Assembly: GCF_900188415.1 (NCBI RefSeq) | Contig: NZ_FZNV01000005.1 | Location: 124,001-188,000 of the forward strand | Length of the DNA stretch: 64,000 nt | Direction of reading: 5' to 3' | Source: Maribacter sedimenticola | GTDB lineage: Bacteria > Bacteroidota > Bacteroidia > Flavobacteriales > Flavobacteriaceae | Shown: in pieces, positions 24,339 to 35,100 of the stretch | Numbering within the stretch: position 1 is the first letter of the stretch | Layout: each line of letters opens with the position of its first letter | Notes under the pieces: model-generated | Seen by the model: the letters and a program-made list of their open reading frames with translations, nothing else | Databases searched by the model: none | Told to the model about the DNA's origin: nothing | Translations under genes and position numbers: made by a program

Positions 24339-25571
24339 ATGGATAGCACCTTCGTTTTTTATTGTATCCTAATTATCTTGGTTGCCGAGTTTTTATTGGC
24401 CACTGCATTAAATTTTCTGAACGCCCAAAAATTCAAAGACCCTGTTCCAAAAGATTTGGAGGATGTTTACAATATTAAGGAATATGAAAAATCCCAAGCT
24501 TATAAGCTCACCAATTACAGATTTGGAATTTTGACCTCTACCTTTTCATTGGCACTTATACTTGGGTTTATAGTTTTTGGAGGATTTAATTGGGTAGACC
24601 AAATTGCTCAAAATAGTACAGACCACCCTATTGGCCAGGCCTTACTATTTTTTGGAATTATTTTATTGGGCAGTGATATCATCAATATACCGTTTACCTA
24701 TTACCAAACATTTGTCATAGAAGAAAAATTTGGGTTCAACAAAACAACACATAACACCTTTATCTTGGACAAAATAAAGCAATGGGCACTAACTTTAATT
24801 GTTGGTGGTGGTATTTTAGCGTTGATCATATGGTTTTTTCAGACCGTAGGCACAAATTTCTGGTGGTACACCTGGATTGCCATTGCATTTTTTACCTTAA
24901 TCGTTAATTTATTTTACAGCAAATTAATTGTTCCTTTATTCAACAAACAAGAACCCTTGGAAGCTGGTAGCCTTAAAGAGAAAATAGAACATTATGCGGC
25001 CAATGTAGGTTTTGACCTTAAGCACATATTCGTTATAAATGGATCAAAACGGTCTACAAAGGCCAACGCTTATTTTTCCGGATTTGGCAAGGAAAAAAGA
25101 GTGACCCTATATGACACATTGATCAATGATTTGGAAGAAGAAGAAATAGTTGCCGTTTTGGCACATGAAGTGGGCCATTACAAACGAAAGCACATTATTT
25201 TTAATTTGGCATCTTCCATTTTACTTACCGGCTTAATGCTGTTTTTGCTATCATTGTTCATTAATAATCCTGAACTATCTTTAGCTATAGGTGTAGATAG
25301 ACCCAGCTTTCACGCCGCTCTAATTGGTTTTGGTATACTATACAGTCCGGTTTCAGAACTTACGGGGCTGTTAATGAATTATTTTTCCAGAAAATTTGAA
25401 TACCAAGCAGATGATTATGCAAAGAACACTTATGCCGCAACGCCGTTGGTAACTTCCCTAAAGAAATTATCAAAAAACAGTTTAAGCAACCTGACCCCTC
25501 ATCCGGCCTATGTTTTTATGCATTATTCCCACCCACCGCTAATTGACCGCATACGTAATTTAAAGGCATAA
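24339..25571 (+). CDS. M48 family (Ste24-type) membrane metalloprotease
   Basis: 410 residues. There are several N-terminal membrane segments (~5-25, ~62-82, ~100-120, ~145-170, ~178-198), then the catalytic motif LAHEVGHYKRKH near 275 with the HExxH zinc site. The third ligand comes in the EYQADDYA segment near 355. The layout and length match CAAX prenyl protease 1/Ste24 homologues. In bacteria these act in membrane protein quality control, since prenylated substrates are absent. It lies 38 bases downstream of the methyltransferase and 44 before relA. Confidence 0.92.
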   Translation: MDSTFVFYCILIILVAEFLLATALNFLNAQKFKDPVPKDLEDVYNIKEYEKSQAYKLTNYRFGILTSTFSLALILGFIVFGGFNWVDQIAQNSTDHPIGQALLFFGIILLGSDIINIPFTYYQTFVIEEKFGFNKTTHNTFILDKIKQWALTLIVGGGILALIIWFFQTVGTNFWWYTWIAIAFFTLIVNLFYSKLIVPLFNKQEPLEAGSLKEKIEHYAANVGFDLKHIFVINGSKRSTKANAYFSGFGKEKRVTLYDTLINDLEEEEIVAVLAHEVGHYKRKHIIFNLASSILLTGLMLFLLSLFINNPELSLAIGVDRPSFHAALIGFGILYSPVSELTGLLMNYFSRKFEYQADDYAKNTYAATPLVTSLKKLSKNSLSNLTPHPAYVFMHYSHPPLIDRIRNLKA

Positions 25572-25615
25572 TTTTTGTTGTTCATCATTTAAGATTATCT
25601 TATTTTTAATCTAGT

Positions 25616-27820
25616 ATGACACAGGCAGCGATAGAAAAGGAAAACAAGCTTATAGCTCAAGAGTATAAGGAACTTTTACGTATTAGTTACCAAACCTTAA
25701 CAGATGAGGACAAAACTTTAATACGAAGTGCTTTTGAGGTAGCTGTTGACGCGCACAAAAACCAAAGAAGAAAATCTGGTGAAGCTTATATCTTCCACCC
25801 AATAGCAGTTGCTAAAATCGTAGCATCCGAGATAGGTCTAGATGCCGTATCCATTGCCTCTGCCCTTTTACACGATGTAGTTGAGGATACAGAATATACT
25901 TTGGACGACCTAGACCGGATGTTCGGTGAGACCGTAGCACGTATTGTTGATGGGCTTACTAAAATTGCCCATTTAAAAAAAGAGATGAACATCTCTCAAC
26001 AAGCGGAGAATTTTAGAAAAATGCTGCTGACCTTAAATGATGATGTTCGTGTTATTATCATTAAGATAGCCGACCGTTACCATAATATGCTTACCATGGA
26101 CTCCATGCCGGAGCATAAACAGGTTAAAATAGCGTCTGAAACCTTATACATATACGCCCCGTTGGCCCACAGGATCGGCCTTTATAATATAAAGACCGAA
26201 CTGGAGGACCTGAGCCTTAAGTACACAGAGCCCGAAGTATATAATTCCATAAAGGATAAAATTGAGGAAAGCAAGGAGGAACAACAGGCGTATATCGATG
26301 CATTTTCCGCTACAATAGACAATTCATTAAAAAAAGAAGGCTTAAACTACATTATAAAAGGTAGAATGAAATCTATCTTTTCAATGAGAAGAAAGATGCT
26401 GGCGCAAAATGTCACATATGAAGAAATCTATGATAAGTTCGCCATAAGAATCATCTATGAGTCAGATGCGCAGAATGAAAAATTCTTGGCCTGGAAAATA
26501 TATTCCATTGTTACGGACCACTTTACACCTAATCCCGTACGTCTTCGTGATTGGATTTCCTCTCCAAAGTCCACAGGTTACGAAGCTCTGCATATAACGG
26601 TAATGGGGCCTCAGGGTAAATGGGTTGAAGTACAGATAAGAAGTGAGCGCATGCATGAAATTGCAGAAAAAGGATATGCGGCCCATTTTAAATATAAGCA
26701 TGGCAACCAAAAAGAACAAGGTATTGAAGTCTGGTTGAACAAACTTCAGGAAGCTTTGGAAAATGCAAATACAAATGCAGTGGATTTTGTGGAGGAATTT
26801 AAACTCAACCTCTACTCCAAGGAAATTTTTGTATTTACCCCTAAAGGGGATTTAAAATCCTTACCAAAAGGTGCTACACCGTTAGATTTTTCCTTTAACA
26901 TACATACCGAGGTAGGTATGCGTACAAGGGGTGCAAAAGTGAACGGAAAATTGGTTCCTTTGAACACCACGCTACAAAGTGGCGACCAAGTAGAAATTAT
27001 AACTTCAGAACAGGCCAGGCCCAATCAAAACTGGTTGGACTATGCCACAACGGCCAGGGCCAGGGCAAAAATAAAATCTGTATTAAGGGAAGAGAAAAAA
27101 TCCGTTGCAGAAGAAGGAAAAGAAATATTAAGAAGAAAGTTAAAGTCCCAAAAAATTAATTTGAACGAGGACTCCATCAACAAAATGGTGACCTATTTCA
27201 AATTAAAGACCAGTCTAGATTTATTTTACAGGGTGGGTATTGGTTCTATAGACAACACCATGTTAAAGGATTTTGCATCTTCTTACAACAATGCATTTAT
27301 CAGTTTTTTTAAAAACAGAATGCGCCGTACGCCAGCTCCTGAGGAAATCAATAAAGATGAAATTACGTCTAAATATGATATGCTGGTTTTTGGCAAGGAA
27401 GAGGAAAAACTGGAATACAAATTATCCCAGTGCTGTAATCCTATACCAGGTGATAGTGTTTTTGGTTTTGTCAGTGTATCCGAAGGTATTAAAGTACACA
27501 AAAAGAACTGTCCCAACGCTATATCGCTTCAGTCTAATTACGCCTATAGAATCATTACCGCAAAATGGATAGATTCCTCTCAACAAGAATATCAGGCAGA
27601 TATTGAATTAACGGGAATAGATAACCTAGGACTTATCAATGACATTACGGAAGTCATTTCGGATATTATGCATGTTAATATGCGAAACCTTAATTTTAGT
27701 ACGGACGGGGGCACCTTCAAAGGCAAGATTACCGTAGTGGTCAAGAACAAGTCAATCCTTAAAAAACTGACCGATAATCTTAAGGAGATACACGGTATTG
27801 ACAAAGTAACCCGAATTTAG
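25616..27820 (+). CDS. Bifunctional (p)ppGpp synthetase/hydrolase RelA/SpoT
   Basis: 734 residues with the full Rel/SpoT layout. The HD hydrolase is at ~25-200 (SALLHDVVEDTEY keeps the HD and ED residues, so hydrolysis should work). The synthetase is at ~240-370 (STGYEALHITV; VEVQIRSERMHEIAE). A TGS domain lies near 405-465 (FVFTPKGDLKSLPKGATPLDF), then helical and Cys-containing regions (CCNPIPGD near 605), and a C-terminal ACT domain (~660-734). It controls the stringent response to starvation. It is followed after 50 bases by fur. Confidence 0.96.
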   Translation: MTQAAIEKENKLIAQEYKELLRISYQTLTDEDKTLIRSAFEVAVDAHKNQRRKSGEAYIFHPIAVAKIVASEIGLDAVSIASALLHDVVEDTEYTLDDLDRMFGETVARIVDGLTKIAHLKKEMNISQQAENFRKMLLTLNDDVRVIIIKIADRYHNMLTMDSMPEHKQVKIASETLYIYAPLAHRIGLYNIKTELEDLSLKYTEPEVYNSIKDKIEESKEEQQAYIDAFSATIDNSLKKEGLNYIIKGRMKSIFSMRRKMLAQNVTYEEIYDKFAIRIIYESDAQNEKFLAWKIYSIVTDHFTPNPVRLRDWISSPKSTGYEALHITVMGPQGKWVEVQIRSERMHEIAEKGYAAHFKYKHGNQKEQGIEVWLNKLQEALENANTNAVDFVEEFKLNLYSKEIFVFTPKGDLKSLPKGATPLDFSFNIHTEVGMRTRGAKVNGKLVPLNTTLQSGDQVEIITSEQARPNQNWLDYATTARARAKIKSVLREEKKSVAEEGKEILRRKLKSQKINLNEDSINKMVTYFKLKTSLDLFYRVGIGSIDNTMLKDFASSYNNAFISFFKNRMRRTPAPEEINKDEITSKYDMLVFGKEEEKLEYKLSQCCNPIPGDSVFGFVSVSEGIKVHKKNCPNAISLQSNYAYRIITAKWIDSSQQEYQADIELTGIDNLGLINDITEVISDIMHVNMRNLNFSTDGGTFKGKITVVVKNKSILKKLTDNLKEIHGIDKVTRI

Positions 27821-27844
27821 AAAAAGGAAATTAAAATTTAACTG

Positions 27845-27852
27845 TACATTTG
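27845..27852 (+). promoter_or_regulatory. -7 promoter element for fur
   Basis: TACATTTG, 18 bases before the ATG at 27871. It covers an upstream TTG start codon (27850), which argues against that longer reading. Confidence 0.55.
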
Positions 27853-27870
27853 TATATTAATGCAGTAAAT

Positions 27871-28332
27871 ATGTCTTCGGATAAAAATCAAGAAATTGTA
27901 AAAAATGTCTTCACAACCTTTTTAGAGGACAAAGGACATAGAAAAACCCCAGAACGCTACGCTATACTTCAGGAAATATATGAAAGTGACGAACATTTTG
28001 ATATAGAATCGCTGTATATCAACATGAAGAACAAGAACTATCGTGTTAGCCGGGCTACTTTATACAATACCATTGAACTTCTTTTAGATTGCAAGTTGGT
28101 ACGCAAACACCAATTTGGAAAAAACCAGGCACAGTATGAAAAATCATATTTTGACCGTCAGCATGACCATGTCATACTTACCGATACCGGTGAGGTTATG
28201 GAATTTTGCGACCCAAGAATTCAATCTATAAAAAAAACCATAGAGGAGGTTTTTGATATAACCATTAACACGCACTCCTTATATTTTTACGGAACAAAGA
28301 ATACGCCCACCAAAGAGGTAGGCAAAAAATAA
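27871..28332 (+). CDS. Fur family transcriptional regulator
   Basis: 153 residues from the ATG at 27871. The winged helix is at ~15-90 ([38 protein letters not shown] is the recognition region). The dimerisation domain holds the metal-site HDH (QHDHVIL) near 105. The structural zinc CxxC that usually follows is replaced by ILTDTG, and only one Cys (EFCD) is left. It should repress iron-uptake genes or respond to peroxide (PerR-like). Its own -7 element indicates separate control from relA. purA follows 27 bases later. Confidence 0.9.
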   Translation: MSSDKNQEIVKNVFTTFLEDKGHRKTPERYAILQEIYESDEHFDIESLYINMKNKNYRVSRATLYNTIELLLDCKLVRKHQFGKNQAQYEKSYFDRQHDHVILTDTGEVMEFCDPRIQSIKKTIEEVFDITINTHSLYFYGTKNTPTKEVGKK

Positions 28333-28359
28333 AATAACTAACCTAGTATATAAAATTAA

Positions 28360-29631
28360 ATGGCAGTAGATTTATTGTTGGGCCTACAATGGGGTGACGA
28401 AGGAAAAGGAAAAATCGTAGATGTATTAACCGCAAATTATGATATCATTGCTCGTTTTCAAGGTGGACCAAATGCAGGCCACACGCTTGAATTTGATGGT
28501 ATAAAGCATGTGTTACACACCATACCCTCTGGAATTTTTCATAAAAATGCAGTAAACGTGGTAGGTAACGGGGTTGTTATAGACCCGGTTATATTTAAAA
28601 AGGAATTGGATGCGCTAAAGAAATTCAATCTTGACATCAATGCCAAGTTGCTTATTTCTAGAAAAGCACATTTAATATTACCTACACACCGTTTATTGGA
28701 TGCCGCATCGGAAGCTTCAAAAGGTAAGGCAAAAATAGGTTCTACTCTTAAAGGTATTGGGCCCACGTATATGGACAAGACCGGGAGAAATGGTATGCGC
28801 GTAGGTGATTTGGAATTAAGTGATTGGAAAGAAAAATACAGAAACCTGGCCAATAAACATGAAGCCATGATCAGCTTCTATGACGTGGATATACAATATG
28901 ACCTAGCAGAATTAGAAGCAGATTTCTTTAAGGCAGTAGCAGCGCTAAAGGATTTGACCTTTATTGATAGTGAGGAATATTTGTACCAAGCTCAAAAACA
29001 AGGCAAGAAAATTTTAGCTGAAGGTGCACAGGGATCCTTATTGGATATTGATTTTGGCACCTACCCATTTGTAACCTCATCCAATACAACGGCTGCCGGA
29101 GCATGTACAGGATTGGGCGTAGCTCCAAACCAAATTGGAGAAGTAAAAGGAATCTTCAAGGCATATACTACAAGGGTTGGTAGCGGCCCTTTCCCTACGG
29201 AATTGTTTGATGAGGACGGTGAGACCATGGGTCGGGTGGGAAATGAATTTGGAGCCACCACAGGAAGACCGAGAAGATGTGGATGGTTAGACTTAGTAGC
29301 CCTAAAATATGCGGTACGCATTAATGGCGTAACGGAACTCATGATGATGAAGGGCGATGTGCTTAGTGGTTTTGATAAACTTAAAGTGTGTACCGCCTAC
29401 AATTACAAAGGAGAGCAAATAGACCATTTTCCATATAATATTGAAGCGGAAAACGTTACACCCGTTTATACAGAAGTTAATGGTTGGAAAGAGGATTTGA
29501 CAAAAATGACCGCTGCGGATCAATTACCAAAAAATTTAATGGACTATATTTTGTTCTTGGAAAAAGAATTGGAGGTACCCATTAAAATAGTCTCCGTTGG
29601 TCCAGATAGGACACAGACGATCCATAGATAA
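28360..29631 (+). CDS. purA: Adenylosuccinate synthetase
   Basis: 423 residues, standard PurA. It makes adenylosuccinate from IMP, aspartate and GTP in the AMP branch of purine synthesis. Visible motifs are LQWGDEGKGKIVD (P-loop-like, near 8-20), GGPNAGHTLEF near 35, the KGIGPTYMDK switch near 131, TTGRPRRCGWLDL near 300-312 and the C-terminal SVGPDRTQTI near 413. It lies downstream of fur. A long hairpin terminator follows at 29665-29709. Confidence 0.98.
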   Translation: MAVDLLLGLQWGDEGKGKIVDVLTANYDIIARFQGGPNAGHTLEFDGIKHVLHTIPSGIFHKNAVNVVGNGVVIDPVIFKKELDALKKFNLDINAKLLISRKAHLILPTHRLLDAASEASKGKAKIGSTLKGIGPTYMDKTGRNGMRVGDLELSDWKEKYRNLANKHEAMISFYDVDIQYDLAELEADFFKAVAALKDLTFIDSEEYLYQAQKQGKKILAEGAQGSLLDIDFGTYPFVTSSNTTAAGACTGLGVAPNQIGEVKGIFKAYTTRVGSGPFPTELFDEDGETMGRVGNEFGATTGRPRRCGWLDLVALKYAVRINGVTELMMMKGDVLSGFDKLKVCTAYNYKGEQIDHFPYNIEAENVTPVYTEVNGWKEDLTKMTAADQLPKNLMDYILFLEKELEVPIKIVSVGPDRTQTIHR

Positions 29632-29664
29632 ACTTTCAGCGACCCATAGAGGTTGTTCAACTTT

Positions 29665-29709
29665 AAAGAATGGCGATATAGGGAAATACCTTTATCGCCA
29701 TTCTTTTTT
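29665..29709 (+). terminator. Intrinsic terminator after purA
   Basis: AAGAATGGCGATA (29666-29678) pairs with TATCGCCATTCTT (29693-29705), an uninterrupted 13-bp stem followed by a T-run. An inner AGG/CCT pairing extends it. Confidence 0.9.
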
Positions 29710-29766
29710 TTTGTACTTTACATAATGTGCTTTTTACCAACAACGATGTTAAAATAATAGCGACTT

Positions 29767-30564
29767 ATGAAAAAATTAACGTACCCAACTATCTTATCTG
29801 TAATTTTACTTATCACATCCTGTAAAACAGAAAAGAACAAACCTGAAGGTCAAGAAGAAAATACGGTACAACAAACGCAAGAAGAATGGATACCCTTGTT
29901 TGACGGTAAGACTACAAAAGGTTGGCGGGCCTATAATGGTGATGAATTGCCACCGGGGTGGATCGTTAAGAACGGAGAATTGACCTTTGACACCGAGCTT
30001 GGTAAGGAACAGGATTATACGGGTGGTACAGATATCATATATGGAGCGGAAGAGTTTGATAATTTTGAACTTTATCTTGAATGGAAACTTCCAAAAGGAG
30101 GAAATAGCGGCATTTTTTACCATTTAAAGGAAGGGTATGATTCGCCGCCGGAAGTAGCTCCGGAATACCAATTGATCGATGATGAAAATTATGCAAGCAT
30201 ACATGACCTAACAGCGTACAATCTAAGTTTGGGCTATACGGACAAACCAGAGGAGCTGAAACCTCTACAACAAACAGGGTCGGATTATGCCATGCATGCA
30301 GCAGATCCAAATGGTAAAATCCTTAACCCGGTAGGAACATGGAACACTACCAGAATAATCTTTACGCCCAATCAGGTAGAACACTGGCTGAACGGCAAAA
30401 AAGTAGTATCTTTTGTTCCATGGGACGATGCCTGGTACGAGAAAAAAAATTCCGACAAATGGAAAAATAGTGAAGATTACGGAAAATACAAGACCGGTTT
30501 CATAGGACTACAGGATCATTCGAGTCCAATTTGGTTCCGGAACATTAAAATCAAAAAATTATAA
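29767..30564 (+). CDS. DUF1080 lipoprotein (3-keto-disaccharide hydrolase family)
   Basis: 265 residues with a lipoprotein signal (LLITSC, Cys19) and a Glu/Gln-rich linker. A concanavalin-like beta-sandwich domain (~40-265) follows. Family hallmarks are WIPLFDGKTTKGWRAYNG near 42, FELYLEWKLPKGGNSGIFYHL near 100, the EYQLIDDENY segment near 136 and GFIGLQDHSSPIWFRNIKIK at the end. Members are reported to cleave 3-keto-glycosides. It is followed 10 bases later by a Gfo/Idh/MocA oxidoreductase, the expected source of 3-keto sugars. It starts a likely periplasmic oxidative glycoside pathway. Confidence 0.88.
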   Translation: MKKLTYPTILSVILLITSCKTEKNKPEGQEENTVQQTQEEWIPLFDGKTTKGWRAYNGDELPPGWIVKNGELTFDTELGKEQDYTGGTDIIYGAEEFDNFELYLEWKLPKGGNSGIFYHLKEGYDSPPEVAPEYQLIDDENYASIHDLTAYNLSLGYTDKPEELKPLQQTGSDYAMHAADPNGKILNPVGTWNTTRIIFTPNQVEHWLNGKKVVSFVPWDDAWYEKKNSDKWKNSEDYGKYKTGFIGLQDHSSPIWFRNIKIKKL

Positions 30565-30574
30565 CCAACTACCA

Positions 30575-32017
30575 ATGAACAAAAGAGATTTTATCAAAAA
30601 TGCAGCTGCATTGTCCACGTTTGTATTATTGCCATCAGGACTTTGGTCGTGCAAAAACGAAGCCTCTAAGGCCAAACCAAAACGTTTGCGCACCGCACAT
30701 ATAGGTGTTGGCAATATGGGTGCGGAAGACCTAAAAGCAATATCATCGCACCAAAAAGTAGATGTTACCGCTTTGTGCGATGTAGATGCCAACAACTTGG
30801 CTGCTGCTAAGGAGCTGCACCCCAATGCAAAGACGTATTCTGACTATAGGATCATGTTAAAGGAAATGGGCGACGAAATAGATGCGGTAATAGTGTCCAC
30901 TCCTGATCACACCCATGCACCCGCATCTATGATGGCTATGGAAATGGACAAACCGGTCTACTGCCAAAAACCATTGACCCATTACGTATCCGAAGCGCGG
31001 GCAATGAATAAATTGGCAGCGGAAAAAGGCCTAGTAACCCAAATGGGAATTCAGGTACACTCCTTTTATGATTATAAATTAGCTACACTTTTAATTCAGT
31101 CCGGCATAATCGGAAAAGTACATACCGTACGAGCATGGTCACCCAAAGATTGGGGGTATGATGGCGATGAACCAAACGGGGAGGACCCCGTACCAGAGAC
31201 TTTGGACTGGAACCTATGGCTGGGTACCTCAGCCCAAAGGCCATATATAGAAGGTTTTTACCATCCAGGAAACTGGAGAAAATTGGTAGACTATGGATGT
31301 GGTACTTTAGGAGATATGGGCGTTCATATTTTTGATACACCTTACAATGCCCTGGATCTTCAAGTACCAAGGACCATTAAGAATGAATGCAGGGAACCAA
31401 ACGGATTTGGCTACCCTCAAAAAAATAAGGTTACCTATGAGTTTCCACAGACAAAGTATACTGCAGAAACGCTAACATGGGTTTGGTATGATGGGCCAGG
31501 AGCCCCAGAAGATCATGAAGATTTATTATTGCCAGGCGCTGAAAATGTCTCAACAAATAGTGATAGCGGAGATGATACCTTAGAGGACAAAATGTCTTTG
31601 GAAACCAAAACCGCCGGTGAAGGAACGTTGCCGGATCAAGGAGCTATGTTCATAGGTGACAAAGGCAGATTGCTACTTCCTCATTTCATGCAGCTCCCCA
31701 AAAAGATAGTGGATGGAAAATATGTGGATATTTCTGCAGAGATAGAAGCGGTAGAAAAAGCCAATAATATGGGCAAACCCATTCGTAATTACGATACTGA
31801 AGGACCTAAACATTATCACCAATTCGTTGATGCTTGTTTGGGCACGGGAGAAACTACGGCTCCTTTCTCATACGCATCACGTTTAACGGAAACAATTTTA
31901 TTAGGTGTCATTGCAGGTAGGTTCCCCAACCAAGTATTACATTGGGACAGTGAAAAGGCAAAATTTGCCGAAGAAGAGGCAAATGCTTTTTTAGAAGGAG
32001 ATTATAGAAATTTTTAA
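30575..32017 (+). CDS. Exported Gfo/Idh/MocA family oxidoreductase
   Basis: 480 residues. The N-terminus NKRDFIKNAAALSTF followed by LWSC looks like a Tat-type signal (KR instead of RR) with a lipobox. The Rossmann domain begins at ~35 (RTAHIGVGNMGAEDL), with the EKP-equivalent motif reading KPVYCQKPLTHYVSEA near 127-142 and the usual QMGIQVHS strand near 155. Tat export would let it carry bound NAD(P) across the membrane. It probably oxidises glycosides at C3. It is co-transcribed with the DUF1080 gene, and a terminator follows at 32037-32062. Confidence 0.9.
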   Translation: MNKRDFIKNAAALSTFVLLPSGLWSCKNEASKAKPKRLRTAHIGVGNMGAEDLKAISSHQKVDVTALCDVDANNLAAAKELHPNAKTYSDYRIMLKEMGDEIDAVIVSTPDHTHAPASMMAMEMDKPVYCQKPLTHYVSEARAMNKLAAEKGLVTQMGIQVHSFYDYKLATLLIQSGIIGKVHTVRAWSPKDWGYDGDEPNGEDPVPETLDWNLWLGTSAQRPYIEGFYHPGNWRKLVDYGCGTLGDMGVHIFDTPYNALDLQVPRTIKNECREPNGFGYPQKNKVTYEFPQTKYTAETLTWVWYDGPGAPEDHEDLLLPGAENVSTNSDSGDDTLEDKMSLETKTAGEGTLPDQGAMFIGDKGRLLLPHFMQLPKKIVDGKYVDISAEIEAVEKANNMGKPIRNYDTEGPKHYHQFVDACLGTGETTAPFSYASRLTETILLGVIAGRFPNQVLHWDSEKAKFAEEEANAFLEGDYRNF

Positions 32018-32036
32018 TGAACAGTTTCAAAATTAC

Positions 32037-32062
32037 AAAAACCACTTTCGAGTGGTTTTTTT
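32037..32062 (+). terminator. Intrinsic terminator after Gfo/Idh/MocA gene
   Basis: AAAAACCACT - TTCG - AGTGGTTTTT, a 10-bp stem with a TTCG tetraloop and a T-run. It splits the glycoside cluster into two transcription units. Confidence 0.85.
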
Positions 32063-32107
32063 ATATCTATATTTAAAGAACAATTTACTTCAACCAATTA
32101 ACAAACC

Positions 32108-35100
32108 ATGAAAAGCAAACCAACCGATCAACTTTTCAAACTTACCATTAGCATTTCCTGTTTACTTTTGGCCATAGGTTGTACCAAAAAAAAAGACCCT
32201 TTAATTTCAATTGAACCACATTCCTCCATTGTTTTAATCGGCAACAATTTAGGATCGCGAATGTTGAATTACGGTAGTTTTGAAACAGAAATGCACTTAC
32301 GCCATCCCAAGGATTCCTTATTAATAAGAAATATTTGCGATGGTGGCGACACCCCGGGCTTTAGGCCCCATTCAGGCAGAGTGTCTCCGTGGGCTTTTCC
32401 AGGAGCCGATAAATTTCAAAATGAACTGGCCCAAAATTCTGGTAGCGAAGGCGTATTTGAAACGCCTGATGAATGGTTGGCTCGTTTAAAGGCAGATATT
32501 GTAATAGGTTTTTTTGGATTCAACGAATCTTTTGAGGGGGACCAAGGTTTAGAAAATTTTAAGGCAGAACTAAATGCTTTTATCGAACATTCCCTTAAAC
32601 AAACATATAATGGCTCCACCCCTCCAGAATTGGTAATTGTTTCCCCTATAGCTTTTGAAGACCTCTCCGATCATATGGATGTACCCAATGGAATTCAGGA
32701 AAACAAAAACTTGGATTTATATTCCCAGGCCATGGAAGAAATTTGTGCATTGAAGAATGTAGCTTTTATCAATGTATTTAAGGAGTCCAAAAAATGGTTT
32801 AAGGAAAAAAAAGAAGATTACACCATAGATGGATCACAACTAAATAAATTCGGCTACGAAGTGTTTGCCCGTTTTTTGGCCAATGAACTCACTGGAAACA
32901 AAAAGATTACCAATGAAGACTATAGGTTAGCAGTCAATAAAGCGGTAAACGAGAAAAATTTTTATTGGCATAATGACTTCAAGATTCCCAATGGTGTTCA
33001 CGTTTTTGGAAGACGTCATGCCCCATATGGTCCGGACAATTATCCGTTTGAAATACAAAAAACAAGGGAATTGACTTCGGTAAGGGATACCTTGATATGG
33101 TCCTCTGTACAAAATAAATCTTTTGACATTGAGGCTGCAGATGCACGAACAAGTAAACTACCACCGGTAGAAACCAATTATAATTTAGGAAACAAAGAGG
33201 ATATCGTGCATTACAAGTATGGTGAGGATGCTCTTGAAACACTAACAGTACCTGAAGGATACAAAGTTGAACTGTTTGCTTCGGAAAAGGAATTTCCAGA
33301 TTTGGCAAACCCAGCACAGATTTCTTTTGATAACGAAGGTAGGTTATGGGTGGCTACCCTCCCCTCTTATCCCCACTACAAACCAGGAGATCCTAAACCA
33401 AATGATAAAATAATAATTCTGGAGGATACCGATAAGGATGGCAAAGCAGATAAACAAACGGTATTTGCGGACCAGTTACATTTGCCGATCGGCTTTGAAT
33501 TTGCACCGGAAGGCGTATACGTTAGTCAAGGCACCAACCTCAAGTTATTTACGGACACCGATGGTGATGACAAAGCAGATAAAATAGAAATTGTTTTAAG
33601 CGGTTTTGACGATCATGATACCCACCATGCCATTTCTGCATTTTGCGCAGACCCCTCTGGCGCATTCTATATGTCTGAAGGTATTTTTCTTCACACCAAT
33701 GTAGAAACATCCTACGGGCCCGTACGCGCCACCAATGGTGGTTTTTACAGATATAATCCGCAACGTAAAAAATTGGAACGTACATTACAGGTAGCCATAC
33801 CCAACCCTTGGGGCATTGCTTTTGATGAATGGGGGCAAGATTTCTTTTTGCATACTTCGGGCCCAAAAGTTAATTGGATGATGCCAAGTTCCCTAAAACC
33901 AATATATGGCGTCTTTTCGCCCTTGACAGAAGAATTGATAGAAAAGGAGCATAGGGTTAGACCCACATCAGGTATGGAGTTTATTTCAAGCAGACATTTT
34001 CCGGATGATGTCCAAGGTGATATGCTGTTGGCAAACTCCATAGGATTTTTAGGACTAAAACAACATGAGATGATGGAGGACGGTACGGGGTACAAAACCA
34101 AACATCGTCAAGACTTGATTACAAGTACGGATCCCAACTTTAGACCCGTGGAAATGGAGTTTGCCCCAGACGGGTCATTGTATGTCGTAGATTGGCACAA
34201 TGTGCTTATAGGCCATATGCAACACAACGCTCGTGACCCTTTGCGCGACCATGTTCATGGCAGAATATACAGGATAACCTACCCATCTAGACCATTGGTA
34301 CAACCGGCAATGGTAAATGGTGCATCATTGGCACAATTATTTGAAAATTTAAAATTACCGGAATATAGGACTCGTTACCGTACCCGTAGGGAACTAAGGG
34401 GAAGAAATACGGAAGAAGTCCTTAAAACTGCCAAAGAGTGGGTCAAAAACCTAGATGAAGATGACCCAAATTATGACCATAACAGATTAGAGGCGTTATG
34501 GGTTTCATGGGGAATGAACAAGGTAGATGCCGAACTGCTAATGGCGCTATCCAAATCAAAAGATCATAGGGTACGCGCAGCAGTGGTCAGGGTAGTTAGG
34601 TATATGGGCCACCAAGTGAAAAATTCACAGGAAATATTGATGCAGGCAGCCTCCGATGTTCATGGCAGGGTTAGACTTGAAGCAATTACCGCGGCATCAT
34701 GGTTGCCACAAGCAGAAGGTATGGAAATACTTGATATAGCAAGACAACACCCGTTGGACGAGTGGATGTTGGATTCTTTCAATTTTGCGGAAACAAGGTT
34801 GACCGGAAACTTTTTGGAGAAAGCAGATGAAAAAATTTTGGCATCACACCTAAAGGGTGAAGATTTAAAAATATTCACTAAAGGGAAAAAAATTTATGAG
34901 ACAGAAGGGTATTGCATAACCTGTCATCAAGAAAGCGGCAGTGGACTCCAAAAAGCCGGATACCCCACCTTAGTTGGCCAACAATGGGTTTTAGGCGACC
35001 AGGACAGACTAATTAAACTTGTCCTGCATGGACTTTATGGACCAATGGATATTATGGGCAACCATTATGACGGGCAAGTACCCATGATGGCGTTCAAGGG

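Noticed and set aside
27273-27572. Alternative frame inside relA
   Set aside because: RelA/SpoT is continuous through here; the other frame has no signature.
27850-27870. TTG start for fur
   Set aside because: It overlaps the promoter element TACATTTG; the ATG at 27871 matches the family start.
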